In this document: one piece after another, positions 11,535 through 23,373 of the stretch | Layout: each line of letters opens with the position of its first letter | How positions within the stretch are numbered: position 1 is the stretch's first letter | Assembly: GCA_015501595.1 (NCBI GenBank) | Contig: JADNRX010000055.1 | Span: 1-64,000, forward strand | Direction: 5' to 3' | Origin: Hymenopellis radicata | Lineage: Eukaryota > Basidiomycota > Agaricomycetes > Agaricales > Physalacriaceae | DNA: 64,000 bases | The notes under the pieces: generated by a model | Seen by the model: only the letters and a program-made list of their open reading frames with translations | Told to the model about the DNA's origin: nothing | The model's database searches: none | Program-made: the position numbers and the translations under genes

Positions 11535-14500
11535 TCATACATTTCGGTATTCGAATGCAGGGCACCCCGGTTCTGACGACTCAATGATGGTCTTCGTGTA
11601 TCCAGGTTCTCCTGCCTTGGGCAACGCATCCTCAACTGACATCACCTCAGCGTCGACCAAGTTCAAGGTCTTCTTCAGGTAGGACAGCATCTCGCCCAAG
11701 ACCTGGCTTTCCGAGAACAACAGTGTTCGGTTAAACGCGGTCTCAGCGCCAACCTGTGCGATACGTTTCTGGGACGTAAATTAGTATAGCGCTTAGAGAT
11801 GAAGGAGGGGAGCCTACCTTGAAGCCTTGGATGTAGGGCATAGCGCGCTTGTCTTTGATCAAGCCTTGTTCGGTCAACAACTGCTTGACCTTTGCGTCGT
11901 CGACCTTGTCCTCCTCCGCAGCATACGAATCCTTGACGACCTGCACACAAGTGTTCTGCCACTCGGGGAACGAGCTCGCAACGTAGACCCGAACACTCTT
12001 GGGCTTCTTCGGATCGAACATGATCGCCTCGTCCTTCTTCCCCTTGCCCTTCTTGTTCATCAGCTTCAACAACGACGTCTCCGCATCCCGAATCATCTTG
12101 GTCGTGCCGCGCATATATTGGCCAGACTCGATCGAAACGCGGTCGACCGGCGTGGCGGGGCCCGGCCACAGCGCCAATTGAACGGACTTGGGCTCCTTGA
12201 GAATGGCGGTCCAGATGTGCTCGGCGAAGTGGGGCGCAATGGGGGTGATCAACAAGGCGGCGACCTTGATCCAGTACAAGACCAGATCAGCGTGCATGCC
12301 GGTGTCGCCTGTGACTTCTCGGTACCAGTCGCGCGCAGTCTGCAGTTCGTAGAATCCATACTTCAAGGCGTCCTTGTAGTTGTAACTGGAAGAAATGGAT
12401 CAGGAAGGTACAGGATCCAGTGAGTCAAGGCGAGATACCTCTCATAATGTGACTGAGTGATGTTAATCAGCTCCTTGATCTCTTCCTCGAAGACGTTGTC
12501 GTGGTACGACCGGGGACCACGGCGTAGGTTTGCTTGATCGTTGACCATTTCCTATGAGAAACGTCAGTTGACCAACAGACAAGAGTACAAGGACACCCAC
12601 CTCACACCACGTTATCAACGTATGTACCCGCAAGATATTGGCGTTAGCAGTCTTCTCCTCAAAGTTGGCATCCTCTATACCGTCACCAGCATCGGCCAAC
12701 GACAACCTCGTAGAGTCGGCACCAAACTTCTCCACACACTCCCGCAAAGTCAAAGAGTTGCCCGTACTCTTGGACATCTTCTTTCCGTTCAACATCAAGT
12801 GCCCATTCGTGCGCATACTCAGGGGGAACTTGTCCTCGGGGAACAAAGCTTGGTGGTTGTACAAGCAGAAGGTCAAGTGGTTGTTGACCAAGTCCTTGGC
12901 GGAAGAGCGAATGTCGAAGGGGTAGAAATACTCGTACTCGTGCTTCAACGCGTCGACTTTTTCTTGAGGAATGGTCGAGTTTGCTGGCCAAGGGCCGTTG
13001 CAGAAGATGTACTCCCAGACCTCGTCGATCATTTGATCGGGAGTGATGCCCAAAGGACCTGGTATTGTGCCGTCGATGCTATTCTCTGAAGCGACAAAAT
13101 GAACGATTGCAAAGTATAATTAGTCGATGTAGCTTACCGTGCAATAATTGTGCGACGGTGTAGTAGCACATGTATATGGTCGAGTCACTCAAAGACTCCA
13201 CCATGAACTGGGGATCCCAAGGCAAGTCAGAGCCCAAGCCATACGTTCGCGCACACGCCCACTTGTTCAACCAGGCCAAAGTCTTCTCGAAAGCGTTCCG
13301 GGTTTCAGGGATATACATCTCCATCTTTGCGACCATCCTAGTCACGCGTCAACACAGATGAGCAATATTGGAGTAAACAACATACTTTTCAGTCTGCGCG
13401 CGCCATTCAGTTTCGCCGTAGTCCAAGTACCATTGATCCATCAAAGCTACCACACACTCGTCCGCACTACGAGAGATGACCAAGCCTTCAGGTTCAGCGT
13501 ACGCAAACGCCAGACCCGCCTCAATCATATCGGCACGAACTTTGGGTTTCGCGACTTGTACGGTGTCACCTTTGTACTTTCCGAACGTCATCGTCCCGTT
13601 ATAGAACCCTTCTTTGTATGCGATCTCCTTTGCCTCTACCAGCTGCTTCGTGTCCTTCTGCGACGCGATCTTCAGCTGCTTCACAACCGCAGGCGCAATC
13701 ATGTCTCCGTACGTGGGCGTCGAGATCAAGGGAATAGGATCGAACGCCGCCCATGACGGGTCAATTTTGTAATACTCGGCTTTCTTGCGCAGGTCAGTTA
13801 GAGTTTGGAAGTCATCGGGAGAGTCGGAAGGAACTGAAGTGACGACACCGGTACCCTTCGTAGCCAAAACGTTGTCCATGGGCAAGACGTAGACTTCGGG
13901 GTAGACAGAATAGGGTGCCTTTACTTTAGTGCCTACGAGGGACGTGCCAGGTATTTCGACCAAGTTGTTGATTTCCCCACGCGTCGCGGTGACCCCCTGG
14001 AAAGTCATGTTACGCATCGCACGAGTAGTGCACAAGTAGGCTTCCTGGTCATTGATAGCGAACACGCCGTACTTGATAGCAGTGCCGACGAAGCAATTCG
14101 TTTGGCCGTACCTGTGAGATTGCTTAGGCAATTTGAAGGACCGATAGACTGTCCACGTACATCGTCTCGGGACGTAGGGTAGCTGCCACCATATACACCT
14201 TTCGTCCGCCCACCTTGCCATCGATAATAGCCTTAGCAGCAGGACTCCAGTCAACTACTTCCAGCTTGATGCCTGTGTATTCCTGGGGGCCAAGAGCCTC
14301 TCCGTCTTGCCGGTCGTGATCCATACATGGTTGGCCGTCCTTGGGGCTGTAGATGGTATAGCGCTCGCCGAATTTTATCTTGTCGAGCTTGTACAACTTG
14401 TTGATCTGCCAGCGCACGAACATATCAAAGTAAGGATTCGCCTTGGTAGTCATGAATGTCCGACGCCAGTCTATCCGTGAGCCGAACGCGTTGTGATCAG

Positions 14501-15275
14501 CCTACGTAGAGGGTCAACAAGTGCCTCGAACTAAGAAAGGGGGACGCACAATGGCAATGGGAGGGAAGTACTTCAGCCAGTGGTACGGGTCCGCAAACTT
14601 TTTAATGTCGGCCTTGGGAACGCCAATGGATTCCATAATTTGGAACTGGTACGTGTGCCCTGTCGATTTTGCCTGAAGCTTTCCCTTTTTCGCCTTGGCT
14701 TTGTCGAGGGGGTCCCCAGTCGGTGCGACCACTTCTTTTTCCTTCTCCGCCTCGGCTGCCTCTATTTGCGCCTGGACAGTCTCGTAGTTTTCAAAGTCGG
14801 GGCCGAATAGTTCTATTTCACGAATAATTTTGTCCGCTGCTGCCTGGAGGCCAGTCAGCTCCGACGGACGAAGGACAAGACATGCTACACACCTTTATGG
14901 GCATTCCTGTAACGTGGAAGCCATGGGGAAACAAGACCCGCTTGCCCAACATCCGCTGGTATCCCGCCGCGAACTCAATCTTGGATATCGTGAAGGCGTG
15001 GCCCAAGTGCAGACTGCCATTCATGTAGGGGAATGGGAAATTCCCGAACCATTTGGGAAACTTTTCGAGGACCTCCGCCTTGGACAGACCCTTCAGTTCT
15101 GCTTGCGATGGCGCGTTGACCTCGAACAGATGCTCGTTCTGCCACTTGGCCTGGTATTGCTTTTCCAGCGCCACCAATTGGTCGCGCTTACCGGTCTGAA
15201 CAGAAAGACTGTTAGTATCGACTGGAAAGTCAAGAAACAAAGCAATACCTGGGCCAACTCGATTGTGTTGGCCAT
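11535..15275 (-). CDS. LRS1: Cytosolic leucyl-tRNA synthetase
   Basis: Class I aminoacyl-tRNA synthetase that charges tRNA-Leu for cytoplasmic translation. Ten exons (15249-15275, 14893-15195, 14550-14843, 14161-14501, 13386-14111, 13138-13337, 12601-13085, 12439-12551, 11818-12385, 11535-11768) sum to 1097 codons, giving 1096 residues, the usual eukaryotic cytosolic size. The HIGH motif is GSLHLGHAF and the KMSKS motif is [12 protein letters not shown]. The CP1 editing insert shows [17 protein letters not shown] and [16 protein letters not shown]. No frame correction is needed. It is convergent with the MYND gene; the stops are about 70 bases apart. It is one of the most secure calls in the window. 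Confidence 0.97.
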
Positions 15276-15686
15276 GGAGTAGAATCGATGAAAAAATAAT
15301 GTACAAGAACGGGCAAGTCGCGGTCTAAAGACGATAATCGTGATCCGATTCCTCTATTCCCGAATCAGGACGGGACGCCTGGGTTCAGGCTGGGTGTAAT
15401 CGATGGTATCAGCAAGCGAATCGTTGAAGAGCGAGTCACAGAGGGGCTGGAGAGGGGTACAACATTTTCTTAAATCTTATCTTATCGTACAGCTTTATGT
15501 GGCTGTGCTGTGCAGCTCTTAGAATTCGTCTCGGTTAGAGTCACTGGAGCTGCATTATAGTAAAAACATATTCATCTAAGTTATTTAAGAGATAGTTTAC
15601 AACACATATACAAACATGTTGTTCGACTTGTAAAGAGCGATTATGAAAAGTCTACTTAGAATCGGGAAGTTTACATGCAATTATTA
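15276..15686. other. AT-rich intergenic stretch
   Basis: About 400 bases upstream of the leucyl-tRNA synthetase start and downstream of the Zn2Cys6 gene. AT-rich around 15470-15690 with no long open frame on either strand. I see no gene or structured repeat. Confidence 0.5.
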
Positions 15687-18551
15687 TTAGTACAGGTTTG
15701 TTTGAGCGGCCCCTTCCATGTCTGGGATGCCCCAATCGTTCCAGCTAACGTGCTGTTAGAGAAAAAGAGCATACCTAATCATGTCAAAAAGAAATGCTCA
15801 CTTGAATATCATCGGTGTGTTGAACCATGACCTTAGAGCATCATGGGCCATCATTCCGGGGTCGTAGAGCATAGACATGTCCGCCTCCGGTTGAGGCAAG
15901 TCAAGGGCGGATGTTGGATCATTGGCTAGGATGTCGAAGCCTGCTGGAGGCACGCCCAAGTCTGTTGTAGAATCGGACCAGGACGACTGGACGAGAGCCG
16001 GGGGTGCGTCTACGTCTGCGTATGCATCGTAGTCTGGCCGACGGTGTTGCTGTTGGATATCCTGTTCCGCAGGGAAAGGCACATCTGAGCAGACTTGTAA
16101 GCTGTCCCTAGCGATGCATGAACGTCAGGCTCTGTGCGAAGAAGAAAAGAGGTAGTAAACATACACGAGACGGCCACATATGTTGTACCTAAGTGTCAAG
16201 AGTCAGGTCTATGTTGAAGATGAACAAAACTCGGAAACATACCGCTTCTCCGATGAATCGAGGACCCGCATACATCGATACAGGTCTTCGACTTCTCCCG
16301 GCTGCCTCTTCTCCTTCCTTCTCGTCCAGATGTTGAGACCTAGCACTATTCCCGAGGCGTAAGCCGCCATCTGCGCGTGGCCATGATCAGCACAGGTGAC
16401 GCGGTGAACGACCGGGTGTATCACTCACCGCCATCCCAAAATAGGTTATCGGTCCTCGTTTGTGGCGAACCTCGAGCAGTCGCGCACACGATCTGGCGGC
16501 ATTGGTACAGAGCGCAAAGGCGGGAAACGACAGCGCAGAAGCCTGACTGAGGAACGGGCGGTGGACCTGCATCTGTAGCTCGTAGTAAATACAATATATC
16601 GCGGCCGACTCGTCGAAGAATGGATCTGGATCTCGCCGTGGGTCCCAGCGCACTACATACGGACCTGTATGAGGAGCGCAGCCACCAAAGTGAAGTGAAC
16701 GTACGCACAGTATGGCGGTATCGAGTCGAACCACTTGTTGAGCATGGAATCAATGACTGAAACCTTGTCTTGCCAGTCGCCGACCAAGCCGACCTCCTTG
16801 CACTTGCGGATTGAGAACAATGTCCTCCCGCCGAATGACATGATGTCGCAGAGCTTAATATGCAGATTCAAGTAGTGTATCCGGGAAGGTTTGTCGTGAG
16901 GCTGAGTGAAGGGAGGTGTCGCTTCCCAGTATTCATCATCGCATTCTAAAGGCAGCTGAACGTCAAAGCTATAAGCAGCCATGAGCCGATGACATCGGGA
17001 AATTTCTCTCGGCGTACTCTTCGTCCCGGATGGCAGACGGCCTTCCAAAATAGAAATTCATGTGTCGGTCCAGTATAAATAAGCACCTATCGCATCTATG
17101 AGAAATAAAATAAAAAGCAGCATAAAACATCATCACCAGAAGGCCCTCTTCTTCAACTCGCTCTGCACCGTTGGTGGCTCAGGGCGATACCGATGGTAGC
17201 CCATTTCTATGCAGTAGCGAAGGCCAAGCCCAGCTTTTGTCCAACTCACCTGAGGCGCGGATGTTCCACAGAGGTACTCGGCGACTAGCTGTATTCCATC
17301 AGATGTGCTGTCCTAGGGAAATAAAGAGTGACGCACGCAGCACTCTTGTACAAGGAGTAAACTAGGGTGCTCGAATGGCGAACGTGGGATCATTATCACC
17401 TGGACGAACCATTTCCATCCCGCCGAGAACTGCGGGACACCTTCAAGAAAAACACTCGGATCGTCGGAGAAACGTGAACCTAGCGCGCAGACTAGAAGTA
17501 CGATAATTCCAAAGAGACGGTCGTGAAAGTGTCGCCCAACTGCGATATCATGTCGGAAAGTTGGCTGATGCAGCAGAGGCAGATATCGGTGAAAGTTGAG
17601 GAAATATAGGTCTATGAGCTCAGGAAATAGGCCTGGCTCCGGAAAGGTAAACTGATGCTGTCGTGCCAAGGTCGCCCGTTCCCACTGAATAGACGCGTAA
17701 ATGTCGGTGAGCGCCTGAGTGGATGCATGAGAAGAACATACATGCTGTGCATCCCAGTTCTTGCCATGTTGTCGTTTCATAGGTGGGTCGCCGCGCATTT
17801 CTAGCACCTTGCGGACAAAATACAGATTGCTAGAGGGACCAATATAGGTATCTGCCCCAGCGAGACGCAGGTCCGCGATTTGGTCCATGATGTCGATGGG
17901 CTCTAGGTCGGCTTCGTCGTCAATCCCATCTCCAAGTTCCCCGCCGCCGACATTCAGGAGACAGAGATCTATGCGGCGATTCTTCGCCGTTCATCTTGGT
18001 TTCTGGCTGGAGCTAACAGTCCTACGTAAGGACATGCTCCAGACCAGGAGGGAAACAGGGCACGAACTTCTCTAAGCATCTCTTCGAGATCGGCCACACG
18101 TTTTTCCAGTGTAGCGACATGACTGTCGAACAATCATGAGAGGATTATATACAGAGTCGGTCTTATTATTCCACAACTTACGCGCTCTTTGGTCCGCGTC
18201 TCTAAGGGAAGGGTCAGAGGTAGCACATCGATTGGGTTCGTATTTACACACCTTTACAGGATGTTTATGCGCACAGATAATCCCAAGCGCACGACAGTTA
18301 GTACAACAGTACTTAGTCGTGCATTTTAGCGCTATCACCTGAAATAACATCAGAATGTCAGCCGTCGGAGACCAAAGGATCGACGCGGGATTAACATTTT
18401 ACTTCGATGACGATGAATACTACGTTGGAAAGACGAGTATAGTAATGCGCGCACTTTTTTTCTTTCGACAGGCATCGCAGGCGCCTTGGAGGCGTTTCCG
18501 CTTCGACGGTCCAGCGCGAGGAAGGTCAGAGTCGCTTTCGTCGGACGACAT
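15687..18551 (-). CDS. Zn2Cys6 fungal-specific transcription factor, zinc cluster not readable in one frame
   Basis: Probable nuclear regulator with an N-terminal zinc cluster, a short coiled coil and the fungal-specific transcription factor middle domain. ATG 18551 gives MSSDESDSDLPRAG, then GACDACRKKK; the next exon carries CTNCRALGIICAHKHPVK, then a dimerisation stretch (SAHVATLEKRVADLEEML). The regulatory domain is clear: ELIDLYFLNFHRYLPLLHQP, LPLECDDEYWE, RWDPRRDPDPFFDESAA. The bases around 18313-18338 encode the typical DSAKM in one frame and the next Cys pair in another, and the third cluster Cys cannot be found, so the DNA-binding part may be broken. A second possible shift lies near 17925-17945. 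A 27-nt intron-like insert (17715-17741) keeps frame. The stop could be at 15798, or at 15687 if a last exon (SWNDWGIPDM) is used. Confidence 0.8.
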
Positions 18552-19175
18552 GACTGTTATGTATGAAGCAGCAACAGTGGCGACTTGAACCCGACTGAAA
18601 CGGCAGCATGAGTCAATTTAAACTCCAGTCAAGGCAAGCGTACCTACGGCCGCTAAATACTTCTTGAGGGCATGCTTTGAGCCTGCCTTGAGCTCCAGGG
18701 TCACGAACATTTGGTTGAGCACTGTATTTATTGTACATAACATTGTTGTATGGTCACTCTCACTTCGCAGGGCCAAAAAATATGGTGGATGCCGAACAGT
18801 CATAATTGATTGCCTGCCTGCGCAACTCTCTGCCAATTTCCAAACCATTGTTTTTGAAATCGGGCCAGATCTCGGTCAGATTTTGTAGGGCCAAGTAGGG
18901 CCAAGTGTTCCAGTAAAAAAGGACGTTTAGCTTACTGTATGGCATTCTGCTTGGCATCCTGTTGGGCCGCGCGCAGTCACGAATCAGGATCAAGCTATCA
19001 TACTCCGAGTCGGACAGCCGTACTGTATCATCAAATCATGATTTAAAACGAGTGGTGGGGAAGAGAAAGGCCAGAGAACGGCTAGATATGTAAGTGGAGA
19101 GTAGCGAGAATAAATTACGATATATAACTTATTGCAATGAGTGATGACGACGCGCATTAACTCTAGCAGAACGAC
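18552..19175. other. Intergenic region without a supported gene
   Basis: About 620 bases between the Zn2Cys6 start and the DBR1 stop. Overlapping short frames exist on both strands (18618-18848, 18664-18888, 18760-18993) with no recognisable family and no splice-linked partners. It contains a small 10-base tandem duplication noted separately. Confidence 0.45.
18885..18904. repeat. Tandem 10-base duplication (gtagggccaa x2)
   Basis: Two adjacent perfect copies of a 10-base unit in otherwise non-repetitive intergenic DNA. Probably replication slippage; no function is suggested by the sequence. Confidence 0.7.
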
Positions 19176-20838
19176 TTAAGAGGACGATGGTCTTGAGGCA
19201 CCGGATTCTGGGGGATTGATTTTATCCTCAATTCCCAACATTTTACAGAATGCCCTCGTTTGCGGGTTCGGATACATAGGCGCTAGCAGTAGTTAGTGGG
19301 GTTACATGCGAAGACGTTGAAACTCACGCTGTTTGTCTTTCTCCTTCCCTTCAGTCCCTGGACCAGGTGCCGTCCGCACGAACCCCTGACATGAACTGAC
19401 TTCCTTGTTTTCTCCGATGTTCTCCTTGACCCATTCCAGCTCTTTAGCGACCATTTTGCGCGCGTTTCCTTCGTCGGGGAAAGCGCGCTGGTATTTGGCC
19501 GTGCTGAACCAAGGAGCGAACGCCCGACAGATGGCGAGCCATTCCAGGTCGAATGTGAGCGTAGGTTCTTCACCAGGGAGCATGGGCTGCGGGGCGTCGA
19601 TATCGATAAACTATTCATAAGCAAATATTAACACTAGTCGGCAACACGTTGCTGTACATACCTCAAGGAACTTCCGTTTCGGAAGACATTTGTCCAGAGC
19701 CACGAATTTGGTTTCACGGTTCGGTGGTTGTTGTGGAGGTGGCGGGGGCGGGGCGACAACGTCTATTTCCTCATCATCAAGCATTATCTCATCAGGATTG
19801 TTGCGTGCTGGAGGCGCGCTAGGCGTCGCTTCGTCGTCTTCAATCATGATCTCGTCTGGGTTGTCTACATATAGTATAGGCTCCGGCGGGTGTTCGACGG
19901 TAGCTGTGAACTTGACGTGCATATGAGCAGCAAACCACCACGCTGGTTTTAAAGCGTGCAGAAGACCCATTAATGGCGGAGAGCCCAATGTCCCTTGTGC
20001 GATTTCCTCTCTCCAGAATGGTTTGGCCTTCAGAAGGGATTGAACGTTTCCGTGCTGAACTATGTGTTGAGGCCAGTCGTGAGATAGGAAGATATCGGTA
20101 CCAGAGAGCTAAGAAGTAACTAAGCGTTGCATCTGAACGGATTGACTTGGGTACATACGAGGGAGAGGCGACGAACACAGTATTCGCGAATGTGATATAC
20201 ACTGCGAAGCGTGCTTGGAGTATATGGGATGGTTTCGTAGTTCCCTAAACAATTATGAATAATGCACGGGGGTGGATTCGTTGTTGCTGACCTGTTGAAA
20301 AACTGTACTCTTTGAAGATTCCAGATGCACCTGCTATCCGAAGTCCGTTGACATTGACACAGCCTGCATGCCCAAGGTAGTATATGTTTCTAGCAACCCA
20401 GCCTCCGTGGTAACTGAAAGAGGATTAGTAGCACATCGTAGGTTGTGGCGCAGCGACTTGCAGCTCCCAAAAGTAGTTAGAGGCCTCGTGATTGCCCCCA
20501 ATTATCACAGTCAAGACGGGAGCCCGTTTCTCACCAGTATAGTACCTGTATAAGATAATATGAGAACGTTCGAGGAGGGGAGAACGTGGTTACTTGTGAA
20601 ATGTTTGTAGCTTTTTGTACTTGTCAGGAACAGCCATACATTGCAGATCGCGGTGATTTCTGATAGCCTCGAAGTCACCACAGACGAGTAACAAGTCAAC
20701 TTTGGTGTTATTTTTTCGCTCCATGTTCTGTATTTCGCTGTAGATCTGGTCTAACTCCCCGTGGCAGCATCCTTCAATAGCGACCTGTACTGTGCTGAGT
20801 CTTTCTTCAAGTTAAGAATGGAGGGTGCCTACCTTCAT
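19176..20838 (-). CDS. DBR1: RNA lariat debranching enzyme
   Basis: Metallophosphoesterase that hydrolyses the 2'-5' bond of excised intron lariats in the nucleus. A 6-base first exon (ATG AAG, 20833-20838) splices to [15 protein letters not shown]. Family blocks follow: [83 protein letters not shown] and [17 protein letters not shown]. An acidic, proline-rich insert ([11 protein letters not shown], repeated as [11 protein letters not shown]) sits before the last block. The C-terminal domain ends [19 protein letters not shown] plus a short tail. The intron 20414-20461 begins GC (gcaagt) and is required to keep the frame of FWEL-YHGGW. It is divergent from the BRAP2-like gene with a 301-base gap. 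Confidence 0.95.
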
Positions 20839-21139
20839 TTGAGGCGATCTGTGACGTGTACGACGTTTAGTTGAAGCGTATCGCGAGATACGAATACGTT
20901 GAGTGATGGGCGTCGTCCTAGTCGAAGTCAAATGACTACGAAAACTAAACATGAATCAACCTGTCAAGCGTAGGAAACCCTAACCCCACGAGCTCTGCGG
21001 GCCCCTTTCTCGGAAGCAATACAATCTTACTTTACCGCCGTCATTACGATCTACGACCTCAGGCTTTCTACGACTCAACGTTGTCGGAAACTGTACTTTT
21101 TGCAGACCAAAGACCTCTGGCCACGTAAAGAGTTCATTT
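20839..21139. promoter_or_regulatory. Bidirectional promoter region with a telobox-like AACCCTAA at 20976-20983
   Basis: The 301 bases separating the DBR1 and BRAP2-like start codons must serve both genes. An AACCCTAA core, extended as aaaccctaacccc, resembles the site bound by fungal Tbf1/TRF-type Myb factors. That role is inferred from the motif only. Confidence 0.4.
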
Positions 21140-23125
21140 ATGAGGGGATATCACTTTTCTCTCTCCCTCTCGCAAAAATCTGACTCCACTGCAACCTTCG
21201 TTCCGTCATCATTATTCGAGAAACTTCCTGCCCATCCCCCTGGACTTACCTCTCGTCGAAACGCGACCTTCAATCCCAAAAACAAAGACTACCGTCTTGG
21301 CCCAGTGCGCGTTGACTGGCTTGATAATATGAACATGTCTTTCACTGGCAAAGAAAAAGCGCGCGACCATGGTGCGTTTTCCGTGTTAACACTATCGTCT
21401 TGCCTCATAATGACGTTTAGTATAGACCCTGCGGTGGCAGCATTTACTCCCCACAATGGGAATGTAGTAACGGGATCGACTAATTTGCCACAGGGAGTCC
21501 TTCATGTCTTCCGTGAATCATCTAGACCTTCCGACGCAGAACCACCCAAAACTGTTGGAGCCTCGGACGCGGATGGTGTCATGCTTGGAATCCTTGCTGT
21601 ACCTTCCTGGATGACGCCGTCCGATTTCCTGGCCTTTGTTGCACCAGCGGCAGAAAGCATCTCTCACTTGCGCATGATCCGGTAATTAATGTGCTTCACC
21701 TCTCCGACATGTCGCTCATGACTACCATCCTAGCGACTCCGCGCCCAACCGCTCCATTGTGGCCATCAAATTTCCCAAAGCCGAAGATGCTGTAGATTTT
21801 ATTGAAGCTTACAACGGAAAGCCGTTCAATTCGATGGAGGTAACAGTCACAGTTTGAAGTCTTTGCTCTTTGCTCATACACTACAGCCAGAGATTTGTCA
21901 CGTCGTTCGCGTCCTCTCTATCAGTATAGAAGTCGATGACCATGTTCCCCACGCGATTTCTCGTATGACCTCACCGCCTGGGTCATCATACGAACTGCCA
22001 ACATGCCCTGTGTGTCTCGAACGAATGGATTCTGCGGTTACAGGCTTAATAACAGTCCCCTGTTCTCATACCTTTCACTGTATGTGCTTGAGCAAATGGG
22101 GCGATAGCCGGTAAGCCACTTTCTTCAATGCACTTGAGGCTGATCTCATGGTTCTTAGATGTCCAGTTTGCCGATACTCTCAAACCTTGCTGTCATCCCA
22201 TCCTACGTCCTCCTCATCCACTCGCGCTATACCTTTCGCCAATCCTACATCATCTTCGTTGTCGTCGTGCTCTTCATGCTCCTCCACCACCAACTTATGG
22301 ATATGTCTAATCTGCGGCAACATAGGCTGCGGTCGATATGGGCGCGCTCATGCTCAAGAACATTATCAATGCACTACTCACCTCTACGCTCTTGAGCTCG
22401 AAACGCAACGAGTATGGGATTACGCTGGGGACGGCTATGTTCACCGTCTCATCCAAAACAAGGCTGACGGGAAACTTGTGGAACTTCCAAGTGCGGCGTC
22501 ATCCATGGGAACTTCTCCGCGCGACGGAGGCTTGGGGCCAGGTCCCTCTGACGCTCTCAATGCGGAAAAGATTGAAGCTATCGGAATCGAGTATTCGTAC
22601 CTCCTTACCTCTCAGCTTGACTCCCAGCGATCGTTCTATGAGGATCAAACCGCCGAACTGAAAACACAAGTCACCGAGTTGCGAGAAATGATGGCCCATC
22701 TGAGTGGGGAGTTCGAAAAGGCGAAAGTGGCTTCAGCTGAAGAGGCCAAGATTCGGAAAGAGGAAGAAGATACCCGGCTAAATGAGGTCTTGAAGGATAA
22801 GGCCAAGGCGGAGAGTCGAGTGGAGGCCGTGTCGCAACTTGCGAGGAAGCTGAAGAAGGAGTTGGACGAAGAGAGGGCGGTTAGTGCGGGGCTTATGAAG
22901 AATCTCGGCAAGATGAAGGAGAAAGTCGAGCTTGGACAGACCCAAAGTTCGGAATCTGAAGCGAAGATTAGGGATTTGGAAGACCAATTGCGGGATGTGA
23001 TGTTCTTCCTGGAGGCGCGGGATAAGATCGAGAGCGGTGAAGGGGCAATTTCAGAGGCCCAGGGAGGTTCAGTAGAGATAAAGTCACCACCTGTCTCAAC
23101 ATCGAAGAAGAAACCGCGCAAGTAA
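21140..23125 (+). CDS. BRAP2/ETP1-like RING and UBP-type zinc-finger protein
   Basis: Predicted 612-residue homologue of human BRAP2 and yeast Etp1, ubiquitin-binding E3-type proteins. Exons 21140-21681, 21734-21839, 21887-22110 and 22159-23125 total 613 codons. Domain order: the BRAP2 RRM-like domain (AVPSWMTPSDFLAFVAP, IVAIKFPKAEDAVDFIEAYN); a RING-H2 finger (CPVCLERMDS, PCSHTFHCMCLSKW, CPVCR); a UBP-type zinc finger (LWICLICGNIGCGRYG with the His-rich HAQEHYQCTTHLYALE and WDYAGDGYVHRLI); then a long C-terminal coiled coil from about residue 440, ending in a lysine-rich tail. A 49-nt stretch at 21371-21419 has intron-like borders, but reading through keeps the frame and splicing does not. 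The start MRGYHFSLSLS matches the family N-terminus. Confidence 0.92.
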
Positions 23126-23328
23126 AATCTTTGCCTACTCTTAACGCTTCATTTAACGCGAGCGCGCATTGGCTAGGAACAAGTCACATGACATCCCACG
23201 GGCCACGGTTTAAACTCGGTTAGACATCCGAGAGCATCTGATGAGCGCCAGGGTGATGCAGCTGACAGTTGTCCACGTCGTCCACGTCGAATCAAGCCGG
23301 ACACGGCTTGCCCATGTAACCAGCCACA

Positions 23329-23334
23329 TATAAA
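23329..23334 (+). promoter_or_regulatory. TATA box of the cytochrome P450 gene
   Basis: TATAAA about 40 bases upstream of the ATG at 23374, in a cacatataaatgtaca context. The short distance implies a very short 5' leader if it is functional. Confidence 0.5.
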
Positions 23335-23373
23335 TGTACACAACCTTGATGTTCCTTGAGCATTGACACGGTC

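Noticed and set aside
11827..13089. Long plus-strand frames of 198 and 182 residues antisense to leucyl-tRNA synthetase
   Set aside because: They lie opposite secure exons of the synthetase, cross its introns, and show no domain content.
21371..21419. Possible 49-nt intron in the BRAP2-like gene
   Set aside because: Splicing it creates an immediate stop, while reading through stays open and keeps the family frame.
22645..23121. 158-residue Ser/Phe-rich minus-strand frame
   Set aside because: Mirror of the Glu/Lys-rich coiled coil of the BRAP2-like protein; such composition always gives an open antisense frame.
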